Source of the DNA: Xestospongia bergquistia
Lineage: Eukaryota; Porifera; Demospongiae; Haplosclerida; Petrosiidae
Reading direction: 5' to 3'
Assembly: GCA_963965975.1 (NCBI GenBank)
Contig: OZ014411.1
Location: 27,514,249 to 27,578,248, forward strand
DNA: 64,000 nt
Under the pieces are notes generated by a model. The model saw only the letters and a list, made by a program, of their open reading frames with translations, was not told the DNA's origin and searched no databases. This document shows, in pieces, positions 23,785 through 37,500 of this stretch. The translations under genes were made by a program, and so were the position numbers. Numbering within the stretch: the stretch's first letter is position 1; each line of letters begins with the position of its first letter.

Positions 23785-25389
23785 CTACTTGTTATTACAG
23801 CTACGTGAATTGTGTCCTGTCTCTTGACATATCCTACATCTTTTTGATAGTGGTTCGGGATCAGTAATTGGAGACAGAGGCATGGTCTTGTTGCTGGTGC
23901 TCTCAGTTGGCCGTGGTACAGTTGGATGAGGACACACAGCGTTCTTACATAATTCATTAGGGCAGTGTTCCCTAATATTATCATAAAGGTACCACTGTCT
24001 CTTGGAATTTAAGCCTTTAGGCATAATTATAAGTGGTAGGCTGTCTTGAGACGGAGTCCACGAAGTAATTAGTGCATTAAATGTATGTACAGTAGAAAAT
24101 GAAGACGTTTTTAGTGCTCACTTTCCTATAATAGATATAGATAAGAAGTTAAAAAAATTTAAGAAAATACCTGGTTTGTTTGTATTAATGTGAAAATGTT
24201 TAAATTTTTTTATACCAGGAATTTTTTTAAAGTGAGGGTTGAGAAAGTTCGACCAGTCATACATCTTTACAATTATCTCTCCATCCTGGGTAACAACTAA
24301 CTGGGCCTGGTTGACTTCAGCTGATTGCTCAACAAGATGGTGAATGTCATTTAAACAACCAACTATTGTTCTTCTGTATTTTTGTTTCAGAAGTCCAAAA
24401 CACCAGTCTGGGGAAAATTTTGTGTGTCCGACTGGAAGGAAAGAGAGAGTGATGCATCTGTGTAGACCGACAAGAACTCTCCATAAAAGGTACTAAATTT
24501 GAGTGTTATTGTTAATTTGAAAGTAGCTTATTATAGTACCTGAATTACTGTGTTGTTTTTATTTTGCCCAACGCAATTGTCAGCATGTAGATGGCAATGT
24601 GCTTCTCCAAGACCATGTGTCTCAAAGAAGTGGTGGAGCATACTGATGATTTCATTAGCCCCTTTTCCTGTTACTGATGACTCATCAATTAGGTAATTCA
24701 TCTGCATTGGAATACTCTCACAGTGCACTCCAAAGATACCGCACTTCCGTGGTGTTTTGAAATAGAGTGGTCCAGGCTGCCATGGGTCACTTGGAAAGTG
24801 CACCTATAAATTATGTTAAATTAGGTTTATCATGTTTCATTTTATAGAACCTGTTGAGCAAAACCAAAGCTGTAATGGGCCAGACTAGGCCCAGATTGAG
24901 GTTGACTATATAGACCTGGTTGTGGAGGTGAGTACTTATTATTGATGGAAAAATGCTCCACTGAAATACGATGTGCCTCTTTTGTCACAAGACGATAATA
25001 GTCTCTCTCTGTTTTGACTAACTCTAGATGTTCCTTAGTCTTTTTTAAAACCTAAAGTTCAAGTACATATGTAATTAATATAATATTGTAGTGTAATATA
25101 TCCACTTATTCTTTGTAATATTACCTCTGTTTTTTCACTTTCTGATGTCCCAAATCTAAAGGAATTAGTGATAAGAGAGCTGTTCTTGTGGCAAATGGCA
25201 CAAAGGTCAGCCATAGGTTTTGTAATACAAAGAGTTGGTCGAAGCTTCCTCCAATAACAGCAGAAAGTAGTGTAAGCAGCACAACGACCTCCATATTGTT
25301 CAATCGAGTCTTTGTATTTTATCCAAATCATTTTCTTTGTATTGCTTGATGGTAATAGCTTACAGTCATCCCTTTTGTATCCTGGAATT
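23785..25389 (-). CDS. Transposon-associated HLHADN/zinc-knuckle protein (DUF7869-like), 5' incomplete
   Basis: Five exons, in transcription order 25389-25135, 25051-24851, 24803-24540, 24492-24216 and 24125-23785, with consistent splice phases. Key stretches: IPGYKRDDCKLLPSSNTKK, MADLCAICHKNSS, PGPLYFKTPRKCGIFGV, HLHADNCVGQNKNN, YLLWRVLVGLH, VGHTKFSPDWCFGL, and a C-terminal CRICQETGHNSRSC zinc knuckle. This is a widespread family in sponges, cnidarians and fish, probably domesticated or active transposon proteins with an RNase-H-like core. The DUF7869 label is from memory. An in-frame TGA (24118-24120) lies just after the last acceptor and splits the zinc-knuckle part from the rest. With no N-terminal exons found either, it is likely a recently inactivated copy. 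Confidence 0.65.
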
Positions 25390-26580
25390 CTACCAGAATT
25401 ACATTACATTAATTTATTACATGAATACAGGTTCCCACAGCAGTGAAGGACAATTATCAACAGTAACTTCCTCCATACATCATCTGTAATAAATGAGAAC
25501 AATATGTTGTTACTCACTACTGACTTGTATAATGTTAAATGTGCCACTTTTTAGTTCATTATTTTATTCTATTATGCTTAATTATAAGTCATTGAGTTAT
25601 TTAGTATTCAGATTAGGCTAGTTATTAATTTATTAATATGAGGTCCATATGATCACCTTGTATTATATAGCTGCTGTCAATATTATCATTCATTAGCAAG
25701 TATTATTTTCTCAATATTTTATGCATTATATTATTATAAAGTGGAAATGTTATCTTAGTTTAGTTAATGAATGCAATTATTTAATAAATTGACATTATAA
25801 TTTCATATTGACATGAACATCAAGATAAATTTATTCTGTTCTCATATACAAACACACATAGCAACAACCATTTACAGACTCTATAATGACATAACTATAT
25901 GTACCAACAAATGGACTTCATAATAGACCACATGACTTTGTACATATACATGTATATAACTATATAAGACATTATATGGGGCAATATGAAACTATAGACT
26001 ACATGATGTATAGGCCAATCAATGTCTAATATGTAATATGAAACATGAAGAATAGACTAATAGCTAATAATAATGTTTAACTATATAGTATGTTAGTATA
26101 TGGTGCCAGTGTATGGTACACATGAGCTTTGGCTTTGTATCATCTGACCATGTGTTATCATCCTATAGTTCATGACTTCATAGCATTAAGAAAATATCTA
26201 TACTATTATACCCATTACAGCTACCCTCATATTCTAATATCGCTCCTTTATTTTATTTCCTACTACACATGTTATGCACATGATGTATAACCACATCCTC
26301 TTCTCAGTACATGTTACATGGTCATGTAGTTACTTCCTATAACATGTGTACAGTATATAGTAGTACTAACAATGATTATAATACAATAACAGTGACATGT
26401 TTACAGAGCTTTATTGGTTTAATTATGAATGCTTGCTAATTTCCTAAGAAAGTCAAGTCTATGTATAGATAACACATATCAATATTATAAAATAATTATT
26501 AAAAAAATTAAATTATTCAAACTTTAACATAGTTACTACAGAAACAAGTTATAATATAACACTTAAATGTTCTTTTTATT
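25390..26580. other. No gene seen
   Basis: AT-rich DNA with many short in-frame stops on both strands. Nothing with a recognisable motif. Missing 5' exons of the minus-strand gene could lie here but I could not identify them. Confidence 0.5.
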
Positions 26581-26584
26581 ATAG

Positions 26585-27560
26585 AACGAACAAGTTGAAG
26601 TAGCAAAATTATTTTTGATTTGAAGTGCTTGTCATAATATGACCACTAGAGTAAAGACAGATATGTTTATTTAGATGGAAACAGAGGGAACAACAAAAGT
26701 TTTTTCATGACCACAATAAGACCATTTTCTGCTTTTTTTTGAACTACAATTTGTAAGTTTTTATATCAAATAATATACTTTATATTATAGTTACTTTGAT
26801 AGATCTTGAATGAGTTTTTATCATTGGTTTGGTTTGTATGATATGTTCAACTGTTCTTATCAATTTGATGTTACCTCTATCGATGATGATTCTAACAATG
26901 AGAAAGGTGTATGAAGAAAATGTTAGACTCATACTTTTTAAATACATTTATTTCGTTATTTAGCACTTAACATTACTTATGATCTTTTTCTCGTGAGATG
27001 TTTTCTCAGCAATAATAATAATGAGGATATTAACATTTTTCTTCCATTTGAGGTATATAATGACTTTATTCACTTGTGATCATAATGAATAATTGTTCAT
27101 ACTTCAGGATGATGTATTGAGTATTGAAACTAATTGAATCTATTCCTCATACATGATCTGTGAATGTCTGATCTCAACATGACTGTGGTATGTTGTATTA
27201 CCTCATATTATGTTTAATGAATTAAATATCTTAGTGAATGTTGAAACATTTTACTCTTTTTAGAGAAGGTTGTCTGCTTCATTGAGCCTATTCATAATTT
27301 TATATCATATAGATCTAATATATTTGTCTGGAATAAATGTGGTCTGTTACATTCTTTGAAAAAGGACTTGGTAAAGTTAACTGGATTTCTTTAAATAACA
27401 GATTGAGAATTTGATAAGTCCAAAGAAGTGAGAGCTATTGATACAGTGAGTTGTGTACATTTTGTTATATAATATTCTATTGGAGATTTTAATATAACTT
27501 TCTAGAGATGCTTTGTCAGTGTCTTAAAAGCTAAACATAATAGTGAAGATTATACCATAA
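26585..27560 (+). pseudogene. Decayed exons of an unrecognised gene
   Basis: Several splice-bounded open pieces follow one another on the plus strand: NEQVEVAKLFLI then TGA (26585-26624, ankyrin-like); MSFYHWFGLYDMFNCSYQF (about 26812-26911); ALNITYDLFLVRCFLS ... NIFLPFE (26964-27052); DDVLSIETN then TGA (from 27109); and KVVCFIEPIHNFISYRS ... LVKLTGF (about 27267-27393). Stops interrupt several. Together with the linker and Death-domain relics downstream, they suggest a dead multi-exon gene related to gene A, though the middle pieces are not obviously Roc-COR. Confidence 0.35.
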
Positions 27561-27717
27561 AGGGTTAAAAACTGACATATGTTAATTTAGATTCGTACAT
27601 GAACTTTGTCATCGTTAAAGTCTCAGACCAAGTGAGTCATCTCTGAGCTACACAATTCTTGACTCACATATATCTCTTCTCATCATTTATTAATCTTCCC
27701 ACCACTCCTCTCTAGTA

Positions 27718-27763
27718 ATGGCCACAAAAAACAAGAAGCTATTTCACAAAGTGATAGTAGCAG
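27718..27763 (+). other. Possible first coding exon
   Basis: ATG in a good context, then MATKNKKLFHKVIVAG and a GTTAGT donor, all within the decayed region. No following exon can be linked. Confidence 0.15.
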
Positions 27764-28482
27764 GTTAGTATAATCTCATGATAAATTATATTATATTATT
27801 ATATCATACTTCATTGGTCTATATATGTTATATAAACCTGACAACTTAGGATTTAGCAAAGGAGATCACTTTCAGATCTATAGTCCTTTGTCCCTTAGAC
27901 AATATATTCCCTTGTTATCATTTTATATATACAATGTGTATATAGACCTTTGAAGTATGATATATGTGTTATATATGTAACTATAAATATGAAATGATGC
28001 CAAATATGTAAATGAAATTTGAACAAGTGTTTGTGTAGAAACAGTTGTTATGTGTCCATCTTCACAGGAAGTCAATGGAATCTGTAGAAGGATAGTCATT
28101 AACCTTCTCATGTACTGAATTTTAATAACTTCCTTTTTAAAATGGCAGCATAGCAACTGTTTATGTGTAAGTCCTCATTTGAAATTTATTTGTACATTAG
28201 ATACCATTTTTATATTTATAGTCACATATATCATAGTTCAAAGGTCAATATGTATTATATAAACCTACCAATGAAGGAATTTGTATAGGTATCATACTAT
28301 AAACTCTATTACTGACAGTAACTGAACTATATAGTAAAGGATTACATTAACTAGTTATTGACTTTATAACTTACTAGCACAAATAGACACAGAAGGATTA
28401 AAGTAATATAATGTAGTCTTCTAGTTATATCACATGATACTAATCCTGTGTATTAACATATCAATGAAAGAGAGACTATATC

Positions 28483-28549
28483 ATGAGATTACATAGAGAG
28501 GAGTCATTAATAGATACATCAGTATGTCTACTAGTTAGTAGTTCACAAT
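28483..28549 (+). other. Conserved mini-exon candidate, copy 2
   Basis: Same start, frame, length (22 codons plus one base) and GTAAGA donor as 14862-14928. Only a few bases differ. If spliced to the acceptor at about 28858 it would add YHIYQSIS and stop. Purpose unknown. Confidence 0.3.
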
Positions 28550-28689
28550 GTAAGATATACATGTATATGTATATGACCTTGTGTATTTACATATTACTGC
28601 TAGTTATAAATTGTCATTATAGACAAAGTCTATTTATTTTTATTTCTCAATGTTTTGTCTTACCAAACTTACCCACTATATGATAATAC

Positions 28690-30765
28690 ATAGTGTCATT
28701 GTAATGAGTTCACTTTATAATAGAGATCATTATAACAGTAATATCACAGAAGATAACTCTATTATTATCAGTTTGTAGTTATACATATAATATACATGTA
28801 TACTAGTTGACATATAATTACTACAGTTTAATGTTCTCTTATATTGTTCTCCTTCAGATCACATATATCAGTCTATCAGCTAAAGCTATACAGTAGACAC
28901 ACCTTCTAACAGTCCAGATATATAGGATTACTGATACAACAAAGGAAGACCTGACAATGAGACAAGATAAGGAGTTATAAGGAGGTCAGTTATTATAATT
29001 AATGTTAAGGCTAGTTCACAATATGGTACATAGCCTTCTACATTAATTTATATAGATATAACACTTGATGTAACACATTATAACATTAGGATACTCTAGA
29101 GTTTTATTTATACATTACTTAAGTTGCATCCAACCAATCAGATAACATCTATGAAGAGCAAAGATAGGGCATACCTGCAAGCTTCTTTTGCCTCCTTCTC
29201 AGCATCAGACATAGAACAATTTCAACTCCTTTTCAATGCTCTTCATAATGCATATGCTTGATAACTGTGGCTGTGGGTGGAGTTTAAATTAAGGTTGAAG
29301 GTTATTATGTTGAACATTGGCATTGTTGTATTGTGAAATATAACACAATGTAATACTCACTTGTTTGAATGTCATATTGTGAACTAGTCTTTAGTGAATT
29401 AGGGGACACATTATAATATATCATATAGTTGATTGAGAGATTCAAAATGTTATATGTTTTAATAAATAATAAATCAAACTATGAAAATTTAAAACTATAG
29501 TTGTATGTGGTCTTCCTAGACATTTAATATAGTATATAGAGGTAGTACATTTCAATATGTGTGGTCATGTTAGAGTATAAAATATCCAGTCATATCTCTA
29601 TATAATACTCCTGTTTATTATCAGTTTCATGTATTCAGACTTTCTTATAAACATATAATTCATATATCATGTATTATAACCACTCAGCTAACACACATGA
29701 TATAATTAGTAACCACACCCATGAAAAATGTATGTAAGAGTTATTGATCTTAGTACATATTCATAGTCACTGTAGGTGTCCATATATTACAATATATCTA
29801 ATTTTATCATATCATGTATATTATTATATATTCATAGTCACTGTAGGTGTCCATATATGTTTATTACTAGTCACAAGATCTATGAATATTATATTAAATG
29901 TTAATTACTTGTTTACAAACATGTTCTTGACTTTATAAACAGTTTGTTTTAAAATAAAATAGACAAGTAAATAAAAACATGAAATAAATATAATAATTGA
30001 TAATATTAGTTTGGTATAATAAATACAAACAAAATAAAAGAGACAATAGTTACATTATTGTTAATATTGATTGTTTTATGTTGTAGAGTCTAGACGTTCT
30101 CACAGAGGTGTGGTCAAACCTCCCTACTAGTTTATATAGTCTCAGCAACGAGGGTCATTTATCACTTATTAAGTTTGCTATACTTTGAAATATTGATATT
30201 ATCAGAAGGAGGTAGCTGTCACAAATCATCAGGTCAGTCTATTACATTTATCCTCAATCAAAATGGTACAGCAACAATTGATGACTCCTTACAAATAATT
30301 ATTTATGTCGAAAAAATTTAAAGTGCTTTCCTGTCTAAATTTGGCCACTCTATTAAAACAATATTACTTACACTACTACTATTTAAAACAGTAAAATATT
30401 AAAACAAACAACATTATAAACAATAGACTAACTACTTAATTTAGTAACATTTTAGTAATTTAATGAGTTGAGTAATAAAGTTTAAATGACTTTACTTTTG
30501 TCATTAATCTGTTGCTCACATGTTATTATATTTGACTGATGTTAATAAGTTATTGTAGTCTCTTGTTACATTATCTATTAACTGGTTTATATAAACAATA
30601 TCTTTAATGTATTGATTGTTTTACTGATGTAATATACAGTAATGGTCTTGCTTTTGAGCAAAAATAATTAATTAAATGTGACAATGAAATGTACCTCTAA
30701 ATCCTACTCAAGAAGATACACCAAGCTTTGTCATCATTTCTTGATTTTATCATTTTTAATTTCTC
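28690..30765. other. No gene seen
   Basis: AT-rich sequence with dispersed short repeats, for example TATTCATAGTCACTGTAGGTG twice between 29757 and 29850. No supportable coding region on either strand. Confidence 0.5.
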
Positions 30766-30769
30766 ATAG

Positions 30770-31135
30770 GATCTGATGTACCATGAACAACTACTAGTAA
30801 CACTACTATTATAGTAGAGATTATGTTAGGTGAGATTCTACACAATACATTCCTAAGTTATTAACTTATATACAAGGTACTTTACTGACTATATATACTC
30901 AAAATATACAGTGATAGGAATGTTCTTTAAAATATTATAACCAATGACAACCATAATTTAAAGTTATATTTTATTTTATGCTTAGAAACATATCCTAAGA
31001 AACATCACCTTAAGCAAGCGCTTGCTCTCATATAATACAAATGGTGACAGATTGGTAAAGTCTTACAGATATCTCCTAGTACAATACAATCTGTAAACAG
31101 AAATCCTCAATATGATAACACTATGATGCTCTATT
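30770..31135 (+). pseudogene. Dead Ser/Thr-linker and Death-domain exons
   Basis: Block 30770-30829 is exactly 60 nt between an acceptor and a GTGAGA donor. It reads as TTTSNTTIIVEIML after a TGA, matching the 60-nt linker exons of gene A. After the next acceptor (30985), the frame aligns with gene A's Death domain (PKKHHLKQAL; KW then QIGKVLQISPSTIQSV), with stops at 31033-31035 and 31045-31047. Exon lengths, phases and order are the same as in gene A, so this is the 3' end of a dead paralogue. Confidence 0.7.
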
Positions 31136-31164
31136 TTATTATTATTATTATTATTGTTATTATA

Positions 31165-31440
31165 TTTTTGCAACAGTTGTGTCAAAATTACAAAACTTAT
31201 ATATAATGTGCTGAGGAGAATGTACTTTCTTTAGTTGTATAATTAGTGTCATTATTGCTGTACCATTAAAAAATATATTATGTCATTTTAAATAATTTAA
31301 AACTATAATAATTATTAATTTTTAATTTGATTGAATCATTATAACTTTTATCATCATCTATGTCAATAAATACAGTAATGATATGATGTTATAGTCAGTA
31401 AGGATAGATGACTAATATAGCAGGTGCTTAGTACCTTTAA
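31165..31440. repeat. Dispersed repeat, copy 2
   Basis: Partner of 14340-14620. It begins shortly after an ATT trinucleotide run (31138-31152) that follows the dead Death-domain exon, and ends just before the minisatellite. Confidence 0.7.
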
Positions 31441-31516
31441 AAATGAGAAAGATTGTATATATTAGAGACTTCTAGTTCAAAATACCCATCATATTGATGA
31501 AAGTGAACAATTAAAT

Positions 31517-34500
31517 GAGTCTTTAGTATCAGAAGTAGGTTCATCTTTCTGAACAAATTACCAACTCTTTGACATTAGTGGTAGTAGTAATTACCTTCAG
31601 TACCATCATATTGAGTCTTTAGTATCAGAAGTAGGTTCGTCTTTCTGAACAAATTACCAACTCTTTGACATTAGTGGTAGTTGTAATTACCTTCAGTACC
31701 ATCATATTGAGTCTTTAGTATCAGAAGTAGGTTCGTCTTTCTGAACAAATTACCAACTCTTTGACATTAGTGGTAGTTGTAATTACCTTCAGTACCATCA
31801 TATTGAGTCTTTAGTATCAGAAGTAGGTTCATCTTTCTGAACAAATTACCAACTCTTTGACATCAGTGGTAGTTGTAATTACCTTCAGTACCATCATATT
31901 GAGTCTTTAGTATCAGAAGTAGGTTCGTCTTTCTGAACAAATTACCAACTCTTTGACATTAGTGGTATATAGTAGTAATTACCTTCAGTACCATCATATT
32001 GAGTCTTTAGTATCAGAAGTAGGTTCATCTTTCTGAACAAATTACCAACTCTTTGACATTAGTGGTAGTTGTAATTACCTTCAGTACCATCATATTGAGT
32101 CTTTAGTATCAGAAGTAGGTTCGTCTTTCTGAACAAATTACCAACTCTTTGACATTAGTGGTAGTAGTAATTACCTTCAGTACCATCATATTGAGTCTTT
32201 AGTATCAGAAGTAGGTTCGTCTTTCTGAACAAATTACCAACTCTTTGACATTAGTGGTAGTAGTAATTACCTTCAGTACCATCATATTGAGTCTTTAGTA
32301 TCAGAAGTAGGTTCATCTTTCTGAACAAATTACCAACTCTTTGACATTAGTGGTAGTAGTAATTACCTTCAGTACCATCATATTGAGTCTTTAGTATCAG
32401 AAGTAGGTTCGTTTTTCTGAACAAATTACCAACTCTTTGACATTAGTGGTAGTAGTAATTACCTTCAGTACCATCATATTGAGTCTTTAGTATCAGAAGT
32501 AGGTTCGTCTTTCTGAACAAATTACCAACTCTTTGACATTAGTGGTAGTTGTAATTACCTTCAGTACCATCATATTGAGTCTTTAGTATCAGAAGTAGGT
32601 TCGTCTTTCTGAACAAATTACCAACTCTTTGACATTGGTGGTAGTAGTAATTACCTTCAGTACCATCATATTGAGTCTTTAGTATCAGAAGTAGGTTCAT
32701 CTTTCTGAACAAATTACCAACTCTTTGACATTAGTGGTAGTTGTAATTACCTTCAGTACCATCATATTGAGTCTTTAGTATCAGAAGTAGGTTCGTCTTT
32801 CTGAACAAATTACCAACTCTTTGACATTAGTGGTAGTTGTAATTACCTTCAGTACCATCATATTGAGTCTTTAGTATCAGAAGTAGGTTCGTCTTTCTGA
32901 ACAAATTACCAACTCTTTGACATTAGTGGTAGTTGTAATTACCTTCAGTACCATCATATTGAGTCTTTAGTATCAGAAGTAGGTTCGTCTTTCTGAACAA
33001 ATTACCAACTCTTTGACATTGGTGGTAGTAGTAATTACCTTCAGTACCATCATATTGAGTCTTTAGTATCAGAAGTAGGTTCATCTTTCTGAACAAATTA
33101 CCAACTCTTTGACATTAGTGGTAGTTGTAATTACCTTCAGTACCATCATATTGAGTCTTTAGTATCAGAAGTAGGTTCGTCTTTCTGAACAAATTACCAA
33201 CTCTTTGACATTAGTGGTAGTTGTAATTACCTTCAGTACCATCATATTGAGTCTTTAGTATCAGAAGTAGGTTCGTCTTTCTGAACAAATTACCAACTCT
33301 TTGACATTAGTGGTAGTTGTAATTACCTTCAGTACCATCATATTGAGTCTTTAGTATCAGAAGTAGGTTCGTCTTTCTGAACAAATTACCAACTCTTTGA
33401 CATTAGTGGTAGTTGTAATTACCTTCAGTACCATCATATTGAGTCTTTAGTATCAGAAGTAGGTTCATCTTTCTGAACAAATTACCAACTCTTTGACATC
33501 AGTGGTAGTTGTAATTACCTTCAGTACCATCATATTGAGTCTTTAGTATCAGAAGTAGGTTCGTCTTTCTGAACAAATTACCAACTCTTTGACATTAGTG
33601 GTATATAGTAGTAATTACCTTCAGTACCATCATATTGAGTCTTTAGTATCAGAAGTAGGTTCATCTTTCTGAACAAATTACCAACTCTTTGACATTAGTG
33701 GTAGTTGTAATTACCTTCAGTACCATCATATTGAGTCTTTAGTATCAGAAGTAGGTTCGTCTTTCTGAACAAATTACCAACTCTTTGACATTAGTGGTAG
33801 TAGTAATTACCTTCAGTACCATCATATTGAGTCTTTAGTATCAGAAGTAGGTTCGTCTTTCTGAACAAATTACCAACTCTTTGACATTAGTGGTAGTAGT
33901 AATTACCTTCAGTACCATCATATTGAGTCTTTAGTATCAGAAGTAGGTTCGTCTTTCTGAACAAATTACCAACTCTTTGACATTAGTGGTAGTAGTAATT
34001 ACCTTCAGTACCATCATATTGAGTCTTTAGTATCAGAAGTAGGTTCGTTTTTCTGAACAAATTACCAACTCTTTGACATTAGTGGTAGTAGTAATTACCT
34101 TCAGTACCATCATATTGAGTCTTTAGTATCAGAAGTAGGTTCGTCTTTCTGAACAAATTACCAACTCTTTGACATTAGTGGTAGTTGTAATTACCTTCAG
34201 TACCATCATATTGAGTCTTTAGTATCAGAAGTAGGTTCGTCTTTCTGAACAAATTACCAACTCTTTGACATTGGTGGTAGTAGTAATTACCTTCAGTACC
34301 ATCATATTGAGTCTTTAGTATCAGAAGTAGGTTCATCTTTCTGAACAAATTACCAACTCTTTGACATTAGTGGTAGTTGTAATTACCTTCAGTACCATCA
34401 TATTGAGTCTTTAGTATCAGAAGTAGGTTCGTCTTTCTGAACAAATTACCAACTCTTTGACATTAGTGGTAGTTGTAATTACCTTCAGTACCATCATATT

Positions 34501-37500
34501 GAGTCTTTAGTATCAGAAGTAGGTTCGTCTTTCTGAACAAATTACCAACTCTTTGACATTAGTGGTAGTTGTAATTACCTTCAGTACCATCATATTGAGT
34601 CTTTAGTATCAGAAGTAGGTTCGTCTTTCTGAACAAATTACCAACTCTTTGACATTGGTGGTAGTAGTAATTACCTTCAGTACCATCATATTGAGTCTTT
34701 AGTATCAGAAGTAGGTTCATCTTTCTGAACAAATTACCAACTCTTTGACATTAGTGGTAGTTGTAATTACCTTCAGTACCATCATATTGAGTCTTTAGTA
34801 TCAGAAGTAGGTTCGTCTTTCTGAACAAATTACCAACTCTTTGACATTAGTGGTAGTTGTAATTACCTTCAGTACCATCATATTGAGTCTTTAGTATCAG
34901 AAGTAGGTTCGTCTTTCTGAACAAATTACCAACTCTTTGACATTAGTGGTAGTTGTAATTACCTTTAGTACCATCATATTGAGTCTTTAGTATCAGAAGT
35001 AGGTTCGTCTTTCTGAACAAATTACCAACTCTTTGACATTAGTGGTAGTTGTAATTACCTTCAGTACCATCATATTGAGTCTTTAGTATCAGAAGTAGGT
35101 TCGTCTTTCTGAACAAATTACCAACTCTTTGACATTAGTGGTAGTAGTAATTACCTTCAGTACCATCATATTGAGTCTTTAATATCAGAAGTAGGTTCGT
35201 CTTTCTGAACAAATTACCAACTCTTTGACATTAGTGGTAGTTGTAATTACCTTCAGTACCATCATATTGAGTCTTTAGTATCAGAAGTAGGTTCGTCTTT
35301 CTGAACAAATTACCAACTCTTTGACATTGGTGGTAGTAGTAATTACCTTCAGTACCATCATATTGAGTCTTTAGTATCAGAAGTAGGTTCATCTTTCTGA
35401 ACAAATTACCAACTCTTTGACATTAGTGGTAGTTGTAATTACCTTCAGTACCATCATATTGAGTCTTTAGTATCAGAAGTAGGTTCGTCTTTCTGAACAA
35501 ATTACCAACTCTTTGACATTAGTGGTAGTTGTAATTACCTTCAGTACCATCATATTGAGTCTTTAGTATCAGAAGTAGGTTCGTCTTTCTGAACAAATTA
35601 CCAACTCTTTGACATTAGTGGTAGTTGTAATTACCTTCAGTACCATCATATTGAGTCTTTAGTATCAGAAGTAGGTTCGTCTTTATGAGCAAATTACCAA
35701 CTCTTTGACATTGGTGGTAGTTGTAATTACCTTCAGTACCATCGTATTGAGTCTTTAGTATCAGAAGTAGGTTTGTCTTTCTGAACAAATTACCAACTCT
35801 TTGACATTAGTGGTAGTTGTAATTACCTTCAGTACCATCATATTGAGTCTTTAGTATCAGAAGTAGGTTCGTCTTTCTGAACAAATTACCAACTCTTTGA
35901 CATTAGTGGTAGTAGTAATTACCTTCAGTACCATAATATTGAGTCTTTAGTATCAGAAGTAGGTTCGTCTTTCTGAACAAATTACCAACTCTTTGACATT
36001 GGTGGTAGTAGTAATTACCTTCAGTACCTTCATATTGAGTCTTTAGTATCAGAAGTAGGTTCATCTTTCTGAACAAATTACCAACTCTTTGACATTAGTG
36101 GTAGTTGTAATTACCTTCAGTACCATCATATTGAGTCTTTAGTATCAGAAGTAGGTTCGTCTTTCTGAACAAATTACCAACTCTTTGACATTAGTGGTAG
36201 TAGTAATTACCTTCAGTACCATCATATTGAGTCTTTAGTATCAGAAGTAGGTTCGTCTTTCTGAACAAATTACCAACTCTTTGACATTAGTGGTAGTAGT
36301 AATTACCTTCAGTACCATCATATTGAGTCTTTAGTATCAGAAGTAGGTTCGTCTTTCTGAACAAATTACCAACTCTTTGACATTAGTGGTAGTAGTAATT
36401 ACCTTCAGTACCATCATATTGAGTCTTTAGTATCAGAAGTAGGTTCGTCTTTCTGAACAAATTACCAACTCTTTGACATTAGTGGTAGTTGTAATTACCT
36501 TCAGTACCATCATATTGAGTCTTTAGTATCAGAAGTAGGTTCGTCTTTCTGAACAAATTACCAACTCTTTGACATTGGTGGTAGTAGTAATTACCTTCAG
36601 TACCATCATATTGAGTCTTTAGTATCAGAAGTAGGTTCATCTTTCTGAACAAATTACCAACTCTTTGACATTAGTGGTAGTTGTAATTACCTTCAGTACC
36701 ATCATATTGAGTCTTTAGTATCAGAAGTAGGTTCATCTTTCTGAACAAATTACCAACTCTTTGACATTAGTGGTAGTTGTAATTACCTTCAGTACCATCA
36801 TATTGAGTCTTTAGTATCAGAAGTAGGTTCGTCTTTCTGAACAAATTACCAACTCTTTGACATTAGTGGTAGTTGTAATTACCTTCAGTACCATCATATT
36901 GAGTCTTTAGTATCAGAAGTAGGTTCGTCTTTCTGAACAAATTACCAACTCTTTGACATTGGTGGTAGTAGTAATTACCTTCAGTACCATCATATTGAGT
37001 CTTTAGTATCAGAAGTAGGTTCATCTTTCTGAACAAATTACCAACTCTTTGACATTAGTGGTAGTTGTAATTACCTTCAGTACCATCATATTGAGTCTTT
37101 AGTATCAGAAGTAGGTTCGTCTTTCTGAACAAATTACCAACTCTTTGACATTAGTGGTAGTTGTAATTACCTTCAGTACCATCATATTGAGTCTTTAGTA
37201 TCAGAAGTAGGTTCGTCTTTCTGAACAAATTACCAACTCTTTGACATTAGTGGTAGTTGTAATTACCTTCAGTACCATCATATTGAGTCTTTAGTATCAG
37301 AAGTAGGTTCGTCTTTATGAGCAAATTACCAACTCTTTGACATTGGTGGTAGTTGTAATTACCTTCAGTACCATCGTATTGAGTCTTTAGTATCAGAAGT
37401 AGGTTTGTCTTTCTGAACAAATTACCAACTCTTTGACATTAGTGGTAGTTGTAATTACCTTCAGTACCATCATATTGAGTCTTTAGTATCAGAAGTAGGT

